Positions 1 through 10,600 of a DNA stretch of 64,000 nt are shown in pieces (within the stretch, counting starts at the first letter, position 1; every line of letters starts with the position of its first letter). The notes below the pieces were generated by a model, which was not told where the DNA came from, did no database searches, and was given only the letters and a program-made list of their open reading frames with translations. The stretch is from Diphasiastrum complanatum (taxonomy: Eukaryota > Streptophyta > Lycopodiopsida > Lycopodiales > Lycopodiaceae), in the NCBI GenBank assembly GCA_029204225.1, contig CM055107.1:21498000-21561999 (forward strand). Direction: 5' to 3'. Made by a program: the position numbers and the translations under genes.

Positions 1-2
1 AC

Positions 3-230
3 ACAAAAATATTTTATAAATCTACATTTCCAATAATGTTAGCATATGCTATCACCGCACACAAAGCACAAGCTGTGACCATTCGGGAAAAAGCCATCCT
101 AGATATAAGATCAAATTTTGCACTTGGCTTGATTTATGTCATGTTGTCTCAAGTAACAAAACGTGAAAACTTGTTGTTAACAACTAAATTGACACCAGAA
201 CATTTCCAACCGATATTGATTTCCATTTGA
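3..230 (+). CDS. PIF1-like helicase, C-terminal end (partial at window edge)
   Basis: The frame is open from the first bases of the window and ends in TGA at 228-230, so this is only the last 75 residues of a longer protein. The sequence shows Ala-Tyr-Ala-Ile-Thr-x-His-Lys-x-Gln, then a hydrophobic strand and Gly-x-x-Tyr-Val-x-Leu-Ser-x-Val-Thr. This is the order of the last motifs of PIF1 and Helitron-type superfamily 1 helicases (Ala-Met-Thr-x-x-Lys-Ser-Gln, then Tyr-Val-Ala-Leu-Ser-Arg-Val-Thr). Such enzymes unwind DNA 5' to 3' using ATP. One oddity: the motif VI arginine that normally follows Leu-Ser reads Gln (Leu-Ser-Gln-Val-Thr), which would be expected to weaken ATP hydrolysis. The GIY-YIG gene starts 141 bp downstream on the same strand. 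It could be a host PIF1 gene or the helicase of a Helitron-like element; the missing N-terminal part would decide. Confidence 0.72.
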   Translation, partial: TKIFYKSTFPIMLAYAITAHKAQAVTIREKAILDIRSNFALGLIYVMLSQVTKRENLLLTTKLTPEHFQPILISI

Positions 231-371
231 GACATAAATATCTGAAATATTGTCATATCTTCAACGATGTACTATAATCATTTCTACCCACTTATTTTGT
301 CTTTGTGTATGATTGTATATTTTTATTTCTAACTATGTCTTTTTAATATTTGCAGATTATCAGAAAAGGAA

Positions 372-1737
372 ATGGCATCCGAAATTGAGTATGATCCAAA
401 AGAGGTAATTATACAAATTTCATTTCCACTTTGGACTCATAAATGTCCTTTCTCGGAATAACCACAATATCAAATTCATTGTTTCAGTTATTCCGAAAAT
501 TGAAAGCCGAGGTGTCTTCTTCAAAAACTTTTCCTAAAATACCATCATCCACGGAAAAAATATTCCCAACAACAAAACAAATGTTCTTATTGAACTCCTG
601 TGGTATTGATCCAAACACATACAAGGAAGGCTTCCAAACAAATTTAGCTCTAAGCAGATTCATTGAACAAAAGAAGCACGAAAGAGGGCAATACATCAAT
701 CAATATCATGGAGACCCAATCAAAGGTATATTCTATTCCGATTCTTTTATGATTTTATAACATTCTATTTTTTTAAATGTCCATTTTTAATCACCTAATA
801 CAAAAACCATGAATGTTAAATACATCTTTTGAAATGCCATTCTTATTTCAGGGTTTTTAAAACATCTATATAGCATATTCTCCATAAACATCCCTGCAAC
901 AATCACAACAAATCGACTAGCAATACAACATTTCGATGCTATGTTAAATAAGAACTACTACACAACGAGAAATCTTTACTTCGGCTACAAGATTCCAATT
1001 GATGATTGGAAAGATATGAGTCGTGCCGAACTGAACGCAATCACAATGGACTTGGGAAAAAAATTGGGCCACTTGTCAGATGATGGTACAAAGCTAACAG
1101 ATGGCCCGATTCAAATTGACACGGTTTTGGAGATTCTCGAAGGCGAAGTTTCTGCAATGATCACTAACCCAGTAAGTGTGTGTTGCCATCTACATTTCCA
1201 TATATATGATTATAAGTAATCGTTTTAACCCACTGCATATTAATACAAATTTTCTTGCAGGAAGAAACTTCTCCATCGACATTGCCATCTGCATCCAGTA
1301 CGCAGATGAATTTGAACCATAGAATGATCTTCTTCTTTATTTATAAGCTTTCCATTTAACTAATACGATTTCCACCTGCAGGAAACAACATCAACAAAAA
1401 AACGTCCAAGATCAAATATTCAATCTACAAAATAGAATGCAAAGAAACCCACGTTGTCTACATCGGCCAAACATGCAATCTACGACGCCGATTGCAACAG
1501 CGTGCAAGGCTACCACCCAAAAAAGTGAGAAAACACTATTCTATGGACCGATCTTTTTATGAGCAGTTTCATGTTCAAGTTTTAGATGTTGTTGAAGATA
1601 GAAAAGTAGCTAACAGAATCAAAAGGTTTTATGTTCGACATTACAAATCAACTAGCAAGTCTGGATACAACAAACTAAGATGTAATCCTGTAAATTCAAA
1701 GGCATACTGGTATTTAAAGAGACGCAAGCTCCTATAA
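372..1737 (+). CDS. GIY-YIG nuclease-domain protein, five exons, 327 aa
   Basis: Exons inferred from GT-AG sites in matching phase: 372-404, 488-725, 852-1171, 1261-1297 and 1382-1737. Their sum is 984 bases, which is 327 codons plus TAA, with no internal stop. The start is the ATG at 372, which begins Met-Ala-Ser-Glu-Ile just after a possible acceptor. About residues 1-210 match nothing I know; they are polar and include Asp-Pro-Asn-Thr-Tyr-Lys-Glu. The C-terminal 110 residues show Ser-Ile-Tyr, ten residues, Tyr-Ile-Gly-Gln-Thr, then Asn-Leu-Arg-Arg-Arg-Leu, and near the end Gly-Tyr-Asn. This is the GIY-YIG fold with its usual arginine and C-terminal GYN. Where the family usually has its catalytic Glu before the aromatic pair, the sequence reads Arg-Ile-Lys-Arg-Phe-Tyr-Val, so activity is uncertain. 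The gene looks intact although almost everything else here is decayed. Function is unknown; linkage to the helicase suggests a DNA-processing or mobile-element role (inference). Confidence 0.75.
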
Positions 1738-1974
1738 TTCTGTTCATAATACATTTCTCGCATGCCTTTCGTGTATGCCCACCAATTAAGCTTTTGGCTT
1801 GTTAATTTCAAATTTTGCTTTCTTCTTATGCTATCTATTACAACAACTTGATTTTTTGCAAGTTGTAATTTTAACAATTTCAGATACAATTTTTTTAAAC
1901 TTTCAACGTTCTTAATTTTGGTTGCGACTCTTACAAATAAGTCAATAGTCTCGTTTTCTGCAACTCAATGCAAT

Positions 1975-2000
1975 GTTACAATTGCGTAGCCAATTGTAAC
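1975..2000. repeat. Perfect 10-bp inverted repeat with 6-base loop
   Basis: The left arm is 1975-1984 (GTTACAATTG), the loop is CGTAGC, and the right arm at 1991-2000 is its exact reverse complement. A degraded relative (ATTGCGTAGC with part of the arm) occurs at 2049-2070. It lies 240 bp past the GIY-YIG stop codon, so it could be a 3' structure of that transcription unit or the end region of a transposon. No CTRR end typical of Helitrons sits 10-12 bp downstream. Confidence 0.8.
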
Positions 2001-2100
2001 TTTTACAATGTGTCAATAGAACATGTCTTCAAGTCAATGCAAGGCTAGAATTGCGTAGCTAGTTACAATTTTGTCCTATGGCAACTTTAAGCTAGTTGCT

Positions 2101-2252
2101 CAAAGAGACTAGCCATGTGGCATACTGTGATGGATGTGCATTCAGCTCTTTGCTCAAAGAAACTAGCCATGTGACATACTGTGTGAACCTAATCTGAACC
2201 TTAGATATGTAGTCAATCGATGGTCAGGGACTAGCCATGTGGCATACTGTGA
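2101..2252. repeat. Three direct copies of a ~23-bp motif
   Basis: A motif running ACTAGCCATGTGGCATACTG plus GTGA-like ends occurs at 2108-2130, 2162-2183 (one base changed and a different tail) and 2230-2252. The first two copies are each preceded by CTCAAAGA. Spacing is 54 and 68 bp. No coding potential is apparent. It may belong to the 3' flank or end of the element containing the helicase/GIY-YIG pair. Confidence 0.75.
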
Positions 2253-2401
2253 GGGATGTGCAGTGAGCAGATGGTCATGAATTGTAGATTTGGCACGTTC
2301 TATCAGCCGAACTTGAATGTCATCTCGTCGGCACAACTTGAATCTCATCTCGTTGGCACGCTCTCTCACTCTAAGTTAAAAGAAGTATCATCGATTTGAA
2401 A

Positions 2402-2449
2402 AAGAAGAAGAAGAAGAAGAAGATGATGATGATGATGATGATGATGATG
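2402..2449. repeat. Compound microsatellite (AAG)n(ATG)n
   Basis: About seven AAG units run directly into about nine ATG/GAT units. This is a simple-sequence repeat with no gene over it. Confidence 0.95.
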
Positions 2450-4365
2450 GGAAGTTAGGGGAGATTCAGAAATATCGCGTGTGGTTGTGTCTTTTCACGG
2501 AGCACAAGTGAGAGTTTATTTTCTTTGTTTGCTTTTTATTTTATCTTCATGTACTAGATCGGAAATTTTTTCTCACATCTGCAAAACTGTGGGGATACAA
2601 AGAAGAGAGTTGGTGATGGAGGCATTAAGGATTTGGTTTTGGCGGTTTTAGATATCATTTCGTGGCATATGAAAGGTTCAAGAGCAGCTTCGTAGAGCAC
2701 GCTTGGTGTGGAAGGTAACAAATCTTCTTATGAATCAGGTGTTTAAACTATAGCTGTTCGTTACATGTGTCTGGCTGTATGGGTTTGAGAGCAGCAGGAG
2801 CATGGTAGAGAGATTGATCGGCTTGTTGTGCAAGCATAAATAAGCCCTGTATTTTTGTCTGTTATTTTTTCTTAGCTGTAGTTTCTGCATGTTCGGATGT
2901 AACTTCTTTTTGGCTGAGAAGTTTCTTTACGTTTTATTATGACGAGTACTTTCGATCATACATGACCAATATTTCTGACTAAATTCGTGTCTAGAAATAA
3001 CAACATGGCGCCAGCATCTTTTGATGCGGCAACTATCTTCCCGGGACAAGGTTTTGGTGATATTAAACTTCTCGTTTTGAATTATCGTTGTGTAAGCTGA
3101 TGCGATTCTGGCGAGTTGCAACCTGTGGTGTTTTCCTGGCGAAATCAGAATCATAATTGACAGATCCGTGGTTTGTGAGCAACGAGCGCAAGGGGCACTC
3201 TGGCTTTGTAAAAACCTGTGATTGCTATTTTAAAGGTTGTGGGATGGAGTCAAAAATATCATGTTTTCTTGTACCATCCTGCAGTAATGAAAGCGTACGT
3301 AACTCCTAAGGGTCTATCCGACAGAAATGGTTCATCTGGAAACCGTTTGTACTCTTTTAGTCTGCTTGACGATGCGGTTAAGCAACACTCAAGACCTGTG
3401 AGGGTAGTTGAAAGCCGCATCGTAGTTGTGAATCACATATCCTCCGGATAATTTTTGCGGGGTTTCAGAATCAGGCAGGCACATATGTGACACAATAGCA
3501 TATCTTTGAGGCTGATATGAAGTTGGCGTTTTCGGTTACAATTCAAATCACAGGCATAAGGTATTCAAATTTTAAACTGAAATGTTCTTACACGTTTATT
3601 TGACATTCCAGCACATTGCAATTTCAGTTTTTAACATCAAAGTACTCATTTTCGATTGTAAAACTAACGTTTTTCAGTTACGAAAGACGTGTGGTAGTTT
3701 CATACCCAAATTTTCCCTTTTTCACACGAGAAAGACATTAGTCATGTTAGTCCTTGTTTTGTGTCTGGAAGTGAATAGCACTCTCAAAATGAATATATAG
3801 TTTGATCTCAATGTGTTAGGCATCAAACAGCCATTGGTTTCTGGTCAAGTATTTGAGGTTATCATAACAGGGGCTATTTCTCCAATGATCTTCGTCTAAG
3901 ACTGAAAATTAGGGGTATGCTAAGCACCTCGGCCTCATATTTTGAAGATAATGGAAATACGGTCAAGTCTAGTTTTTACTATACTTGTTCTTACAAAAAA
4001 GTAGAGTAATAGCATCAAATGCCTCCAAAGCCCAATTTGAATGTATTTGGAGGACATGCAAACCAATATCGTGACCATCAGCACCAATGGGCAAAAACTT
4101 GTCAAAGACTTCAAATTGATTAGTGACGTGAAAAGTGCATGTCTATTTTTCTAACAGGTTATAAGAGTAATCTACGTGATTATGTTATAGAATAAAGTCA
4201 AGCGACTCACACTACAAGTCAAATGTTCACACTTTAAATCAAATAACAAGAATTACGAAGATTGTTTTCATACTTCAATACTTCTATTTTGACGATTGGG
4301 AGAAATTTTTGCAAGGCAAATTTTAGTGCCAAAACGGCACATGACACACATTTACTTCACTAAAA

Positions 4366-4440
4366 ATGGGCCATAAATGCATGACGGGCAATTCTAGACT
4401 AAAGATTGGTCATAGATGCATGATGGGCAACTCAACAGTG
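4366..4440 (+). repeat. Two tandem copies of a 39-bp unit
   Basis: CATAAATGCATGACGGGCAA at 4372 recurs as CATAGATGCATGATGGGCAA at 4411, a period of 39 bp. Since 39 is a multiple of three, a short reading frame passes through both copies (Gly-His-x-Cys-Met-x-Gly-Asn-Ser twice), but nothing else suggests a real protein. Confidence 0.75.
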
Positions 4441-5773
4441 GGGTCGCCTCATCAAAAAAGCCGTAGCTTATCTCTTGAAGCTTGGAATTTTGCTTGTGAC
4501 TTTTGTGAGGGGCCCTGCTATGTTACATTGACTACTTATTCATTGTCAAGCAGGCATGATAAGCAAGTTGGAACAATTCCAAGTTTACAGCTGCACATCA
4601 AGCCTGAAAATAGAATAACACATGAATCAGATCTTTTAAGAAATACAATCTGAAATTGAGGCGGCTCTTTGGTTCAATTTTGGTATGAGTTGCTCAAATT
4701 TATTCTTTGTCCCGCAATAAATAATGAGTTGGCTCTCCTTAAGGTCAAGACTTCGATTCCAAGTTCAACCAGCTGAGAACGTACAAGACTAAAATTAACT
4801 AATGAATGCTATTTTATTTACTTGTCATCTAAAAGACACTTAACAGTCACTATCAATCCATTCTTCATCCTCAAGGCTTTCAAAGCAAGAAAATCATGAG
4901 CATTTCAGATGACATTGTTTAACAAATTTAATATGGGCAAGCTTCTAGTTTTTTGTGAAATCATGATTGCTATAGGGAACAGCTGCTTCGAACTAATTTT
5001 TGATGCATGAAGAACTCAAAAAGTTTTGTTTGCTTTTTTGTCTAAGTTTCCTCCTAGCTCCCTGATGCACATTATCAAATTTCTCCAATCATTTCTGAGG
5101 TCTTTGCAGCTTGAAGAGCTTTTTATGTACTTTCCTTAGGCTGCTAGCACATACAGGAAATGACCACAATCTCAAAAAAATGGACTCGCATTACAGTTCC
5201 TAGGTAATCAGTAATCTGGAAGAAAGCAACATTTTTTATACACCAGTTGAGTTCACACTATCAGAAACCACCAAGTATTCTCTACATTTTTTCCGAAACT
5301 AAGGTTGTGTTGTGCATTACTGCACCTGTTACTAGAAGAGACAAGATTTTTTTTTTGCTTGGAGATAAAGCTAGTAAACAAGATTCAGTTTTTTGAGATT
5401 GATGTACTCTTGTAATTAATCTATCAATGCTGGCGCAGTAGCCTACATATGGGTTATGTCTCTGCAAACTGACATGGAAATTTGTGAGTGTTCATTAGAA
5501 GATACTACATTTAAATTTTGATACACAATTTGAAGTCACAAGTAGTCACTGAACACAGTAGCAGGTTTCTGTCCAGATCACTCTTAGGGAAGCCTACTAG
5601 GCATTGTACCAGTATTCATATCTTCTTTGCTCGGAGTAAATATCGATTCTACATCCACATTTTGAACTTATGCTGTTGAGGTTTGGCTGTTGCTTAGCTT
5701 GATGATAAAATCATTGGCAAGTTTTGGCATAAGGTTTCGTTCTTTCTAATTTTACAGCCATAAGTTCTGTGTC

Positions 5774-6005
5774 TATTCTTTTCACTATGTTTATTGACGT
5801 GCAGGATGAAAGTGAGTTCTTTGAAATCGACAGTCGCAAACAAAAATCGGGAGAGTGCATTATTCTTTTAACTACTTTTATTGACAAGAAAGGTGTAAGT
5901 TTTTTTGAAATCAATGGCTGCAAACAAAATGTAAAAGAGTGGAATCACTATGTTGATTGATGTACAAATGTTTAAGAAAAAAAAATCAACAGCGGCAAAC
6001 ATAAT
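5774..6005 (+). repeat. Three diverged tandem copies of an ~87-bp unit
   Basis: Units start near 5774, 5861 and 5949. Each begins like TATTCTTTTxACTAxxTTTATTGA and ends with a shared segment resembling GAAATCxAxxGxxGCAAACA. The first two copies are the same length in codons (29), so one frame reads Phe-Ile-Asp...Phe-Phe-Glu-Ile-Asp/Asn twice; the third copy is shorter and out of frame. This may be an old tandem duplication in an intron or spacer. Confidence 0.7.
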
Positions 6006-6488
6006 TGGAAATAAGTAGCCACTTATATGCATGGAGTTATCAATTTTAAATATTTAATTCCAAGTAGGTAGGAAATCAGTTGGTAAGAAGAACAGAAGGG
6101 GTGCGTTCATTGATGCACAGTCTCGAGAAACCTTACTCATTATCAAATTATTCTCAAATTATCCTCAAGCACTTTGGACAACTATGAGGGCATTACAACC
6201 AACCTTACCCTTAATAAGAATGATATAAGACTCACAACCCAGCTAAAAGACTTGTTAAGAGCTCTCAATGAGTCATGTTGGGCAGGTAACAGTGTTATAG
6301 GCATAATTTTGTATATCTGTTTAGGTGAACTATTTGAAACTGCTTCCAGATTTTTGGCATCAAGGCTTGCTCAACTTGCATTGCATTGCTGGTTTATGAA
6401 CTTCTGTCCATCTGTAAGTTCACAATAGCAATTATCATCTTTAATGTTTAGTCTTAAGTTTCTTGGGGATTTTGTATGTAAGTACACA

Positions 6489-6897
6489 TTTGCTCAATGC
6501 CTCGTATAAATTCGAGCAGACTTGATTTTTTTGATTATTTCTTATCAAATTTACTAGAGGGCGAGGTAGTTCATAAACTTCTGACTCTGGCAGATTGTAA
6601 CATCAGACTATTGATGATTTTGCATAAATGCTTGCAGTGGTGGATTTTTATATTCTATTTTTGCAGAGAATGGTTTCATGTTGACTATGGAGTTGGTATG
6701 TGTGAAAGTGTAGTTTCTCATACAGTAGTTGGGTGGAAGTTTTGCTCAACGCCATGTGTAAATTTAAGCAGCATTGATGTTTTTTATTTTTTCTTTTCAC
6801 CTGATGTATTGGAAGAGGGTGAGGTGGTCCATAAACTTTTGATTTTGTGAGATTCTATTAGTTTATAATAATTTTGCTTGAATGTTTGGGTGGATAC
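6489..6897 (+). repeat. Two diverged copies of a ~155-bp segment, 252 bp apart
   Basis: TTTGCTCAATGCC at 6489 and TTTGCTCAACGCC at 6741 start two stretches. Both contain an AAATTxxAGCAG block, a GAGGGxGAGGTxGTxCATAAACTT block and a TTTTGCxTxAATGxTTG block, in the same order and spacing. This is a segmental duplication with roughly one difference in four bases, of unknown origin. Confidence 0.7.
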
Positions 6898-8989
6898 AGA
6901 AGCTGTTGAGTGGAAATTTTTATTTTGCTGCATGTAAAGTGGTGCCATATTCAAATGAAGAAGCAATAGTGCTTCTTTCAATGTGATATTATTGTCAGTA
7001 GGATTGTTAATGATGTTTGGGCTGTTGAGCATGCGGTTCCCATGTACTATGAAAAGATAATGCAATGCACAAGGAATGACTTTGAAAGTATTTTTGAGGT
7101 ACTTCGTTTTTAAGCACTCTCCTGAATGGCTTTTGTCATTGGATTTCCTTATTCACTTCAGCGTGAGCTTTTTAGAAACTGCTAATAACAATCTATTGAT
7201 TTTTGTATGGTATGAGGTTCTGTTGCCTACGGGCATATTTTTTGTCTAGATTGTATTTGTTTTCATGGTGGAAGAGTCCCTGTTGCTACAAACACATTTT
7301 CATTTCAGTCTATTTGCAATGTTTTATGTGCCATTTGCATTCTATAATATTTTTGGCTGCTTTTCTCATGCATGTGATGACAAAATTTTTCAGCCAGTGG
7401 GATAAAAGATTATGCTACTGGGAAAATAGAAAGCTAGGAGTCTTCAAGGCCTACTTTGTAGAAATAAAGTGCTGAGGTTGATGATCTACACTGGCTACAC
7501 CTTCGGATGGGTTTAAGAACAACAATTTACCTTTGTGCATTGTTGCATCCTATGCAATCAGTGCTGATGGGATTTTGCTGAACTCATTGGTGCACACCCT
7601 TCAATGTTTACCAGTGCTCACGTTTCAATACTTGAAATGCGCTCAATCAAAGAGTAACTTGTAAATTCTCTCTTGAAGGTAAATCAATTTTGAAGCTTGT
7701 CGTATTAAATACTCTGACCAGAAAATACACAATTCGAAGCCCCATTGAATGAGGAATTTCATGTTACTATGTGAAAGTTTGTATTGTATAGTAAAGACAA
7801 TGGCATGAAGGGGGTATCAGGTGTGACGACCAATCAGGTGCCTGTGCTGTGGATGAAAAGACCTGGCTCCCTGATGTACTATCTGATGCTCTTCAATATG
7901 CAGGTGCTGGTAGCTTTTATATTTTGTCCATGCTAAGTAGAATAAGATATGAAGTTTGTTGCTTATGGTGTCAATGTAAGATACTGCCGACTTAAGAGTG
8001 ATTATTTTCAATCGATAGTAAGAATTTCACCTCTATCTTAGCACGAGAATTGCAAGTTTTTGACATTGACAAGTGGGTCTAAGCTATATATTTTCATTTG
8101 AAAATATTACCTCTAGCTGCTTAGCTGTTATGGAGCTCGTGATTATGATGTAAATTAGAAGCTGCTAACTTCTTAGTTGGGTGTGGTTTTCTACTTGTCA
8201 ATGGTAACTTTTATGATGGTTTGATTTTTTAAGATTTTCTTGTCTTTTTTAATTATTTTAGATTATCAAATCTTATTACTTGAGAGCATCGAACCACATT
8301 AGTGGGTGAAAGATTCCACTTGCCATGTGCCTTGTCAAGGATGCAGAACTATAACTGCTCATGTGCACCATCTTTTACTGTTGAGTTTTTTGTAGGACCA
8401 TCATTTTGTACCGTTAATGATATATTTAAGATTTTCATGAGCGTTACTTATTGATGGATTTGATCTCTGTGATTCCTCTTGAGATTAATCTAGGTATATC
8501 TCTGCTGACAGGGCTATTATGGAAGTGAAGCAGAGACACTGGCTCTTTCATGGAATTCTATCACGTGTCCTGACATAGTCCACGGAATGGTCTTCCTTGC
8601 AAAAAGTTGTTTTGAACATAATTTGAGCACACAACTATCAAAAAGAAAATCTGCTTAACAATTACATTTCAGGCTCGATTTTGCTAAATTTCAGGCTTGA
8701 TTTATTTTTTGGCAGAGAGCTTGAATTTTGTACTATTTCTGGATCAACATCTATCTAGTAAGCTATACATCAGGAGTATGCAAAGTAGAGTTTATATAAA
8801 GTGTAAGCAATATTCTGTTTTATTCTCTTTTGATTGTTTCTCAAGGAACATAAGATTCTCTTCAATGCCTGAGTTTTTCTGATCAGAGTTAAACTAACAT
8901 CACTAATCATTGAACAACAACACACACAAGAGGCAATACAAACTCGCTACATATCTTGTACCATTAACCAGAGCTACACAACCATGGAA

Positions 8990-9305
8990 TATTGTTGCTT
9001 CGAGCTTTCGAAATCCTTTGGTAGTTTCATCTCAGCAAGCATAGATCTAACACTTTCCATAATCATACAATTCTTGCGCTTAGCTACTACCGAGTGTGTG
9101 CTTGCGTGAACTCTCTCTTGATTCTACAATGGTCGCAAAAGTCTTCAAACTCCTTTGACCTATACTCATCTCCACTATGAAATCTTAGGATCGTGATCTT
9201 CCCACCTATTTGGTTTTCGACCATTGCTTTGAAGTTCTTAAAAGTGGCAAAAGCATCGTATTTCTTCTTTGAAAAGTAAATCCACATCATTACAAGACAT
9301 CTCAT
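8990..9305 (-). pseudogene. Copia integrase core fragment
   Basis: The minus-strand translation reads Trp-Ile-Tyr-Phe-x-Lys-Lys-Lys, then Phe-Lys-x-x-Val-Glu-Asn-Gln and Leu-Arg-Phe-His-Ser-Gly-Asp-Glu-Tyr, then Ile-Lys-Arg-Glu-Phe-Thr. In copia integrases the middle block is Leu-Arg-Ser-Asp-Asn-Gly-Gly-Glu-Tyr and carries the second catalytic Asp. Here Ser-Asp is replaced by Phe-His, so the active site is broken. A stop follows at 9087; beyond it another frame continues with Ala-Lys-Arg-Lys-Asn and Ser-Met-Leu-Ala (9005-9080), the usual region around the catalytic Glu. It is a dead gene: the domain call is firm, the exact ends are not. Confidence 0.82.
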
Positions 9306-9309
9306 CTAT

Positions 9310-10074
9310 GAAGGTGATGAAGTAGTAAGCTCCCCCATAGACATCATCCTCATTGGTCCACATAGATCAATGTGGATTATATCTAGGATGTTCTTGCTCT
9401 TGAAACTCCACCACATGATGATGTTGCTTCTCATAAACACATGATTCACAGATCATCTTCATATGATCTTCCATCATGGAAAATCTCTTTCCATCTCTAG
9501 TTTTCTCATCAAATTGAGGCTACCTAGATTCAAGTGACCGAGCATTTTATGCAATAGATCGGTTGCGATGGAATGGACGAGATAAGTCCATGTTGCTCTT
9601 TGATTGTAGCATTCAGCATGTACAACTTCATCTTGGGCTTCCTTGTTCCGTTTGCAATGACATTGAACTTTTGGTTCATATCCTTCACAAAGTAGTGATC
9701 ATATGCAAATTCTACTTTCAATTTTTGATTAGTGATAACTCCAACTGAAAGTAGGTTTTTATTTAAACTTGGCACGTAGAGTACCTTCTTGATCATTTTC
9801 CTTTTGCCAATCAGGTAGCTGGATAGAAACTGTATCAATGCCCTTGATTCTGTACACAAACTATGTCAATGCCTTTGATTTTGCACATGTCACCATTTGT
9901 TTGTGAAACAAATGTTTCATTATCCAGCTCCTTCAAACTATTGAACCAATCCTTATTACCTGTCATGTATGTAGTGGCTACCACTATTCCAACGGCTCTT
10001 TTTGTCGCAAAAAAAACATTTGCCTTTCTTCTTGGTTTTATTGGACAATCCCCTATCCTCTTGAGCCTTGGCAT
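9310..10074 (-). pseudogene. Copia protease and pre-integrase region
   Basis: On the minus strand, 10074-9835 contains a residual zinc-knuckle area (Lys-Arg-Ile-Gly-Asp-Cys-Pro) followed by Met-Thr-Gly-Asn-Lys-Asp-Trp-Phe. This matches the segment after the Asp-Ser-Gly catalytic triad of copia retropepsins. The triad itself is not readable: the sequence goes Gly-Ile-Val-Val-Ala-Thr-Thr-Tyr, as if about two codons of it were lost. From 9859 to 9530 a shifted frame gives Val-Leu-Tyr-Val-Pro-Ser-Leu-x-Lys-Asn-Leu-Leu-Ser-Val-Gly, a hallmark of this region. 9530-9310 carries the Cys-x-x-Cys side of the pre-integrase zinc finger (Ile-Cys-Glu-Ser-Cys). Multiple frameshifts make it a pseudogene. Confidence 0.8.
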
Positions 10075-10171
10075 ACTGCTTTTTGGACTTTTTCTTGGCC
10101 TTGCCCTTGCCTTGTTTCTAGCATGTCACAAATGCCTGATCGTTAGTGTTTTGGCATCGAGCCTTCACCAT

Positions 10172-10600
10172 TTACCTTCTTTGCTCTTCCCGTATCAAGA
10201 TCCATGTGAGTTCATCCAAGGTTGACAATCTTTTTCTTGATGCTATTCTGCTCACAAACATATGATAGGACTTTGCAATGATGTACAATGCATTGTGCAC
10301 CAGCTCCATGTCACGTATGTGCTCTCCAATACAATGTAGTTCATGTCTCATGATCTTGACTATGGGCATATAAGTCTGAATGTGCTCACCTTGCTCTATT
10401 TGGGCACTTTTTAGCTTTGACTTTAAAAACATAATCTTGGATGGATTTGATGTCTCGAACTGCTCCTTCAGTACATTCCAAGCTTGTCTTGGCATAACTA
10501 CATCACTTATGTGTGTAATGATGTGGTTTTTCACTAACAAGTTGATGAAGGTCTTTCCTCGCCTTCCTGTCAAACACTTCGATGCCCGCTTCATTTCGAA
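10172..10600 (-). pseudogene. Copia gag (UBN2-type) remnant
   Basis: A 140-codon minus-strand frame has the hallmarks of plant copia capsid proteins: His-Ile-Ser-Asp-Val, Ala-Trp-Asn-Val-Leu-Lys-Glu-Gln-Phe-Glu, then Phe-Leu-Lys-Ser-Lys-Leu, and Met-Arg-His-Glu-Leu further on. Capsid packages the element RNA into cytoplasmic particles. The N-terminal Trp-containing block that opens the domain is missing or frameshifted beyond 10600. The frame continues toward the broken protease at 10074 with an interruption near 10172. A similar but distinct gag piece, also minus strand, lies at 30390-30745. Confidence 0.82.

Larger units (their letters stand above)
2450..8940. other. Unassigned 6.5-kb stretch, no recognised gene
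   Basis: This interval is AT-rich with many short ORFs of at most about 117 codons. None has a recognisable domain. Several T-rich tracts ending in AG, and GTAA/GTAAG sites (for example GGAAG|GTAACA near 2716), would suit introns and untranslated exons of a host transcript, but I could not chain them into an open frame. Three local tandem duplications are listed separately. No LTR, PBS or retroelement motif was seen. Confidence 0.6.

Noticed and set aside
1975-2062. Helitron 3' terminus (hairpin followed by CTRR)
   Set aside because: The hairpin at 1975-2000 is not followed by CTRR at the usual 10-12 bp; CTAG at 2059 is too far from it and has no hairpin just before it.
3218-3451. 77-codon plus-strand ORF with protein-like composition
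   Set aside because: No recognisable domain, no splice partners that extend it, and no repeat elsewhere in the window.
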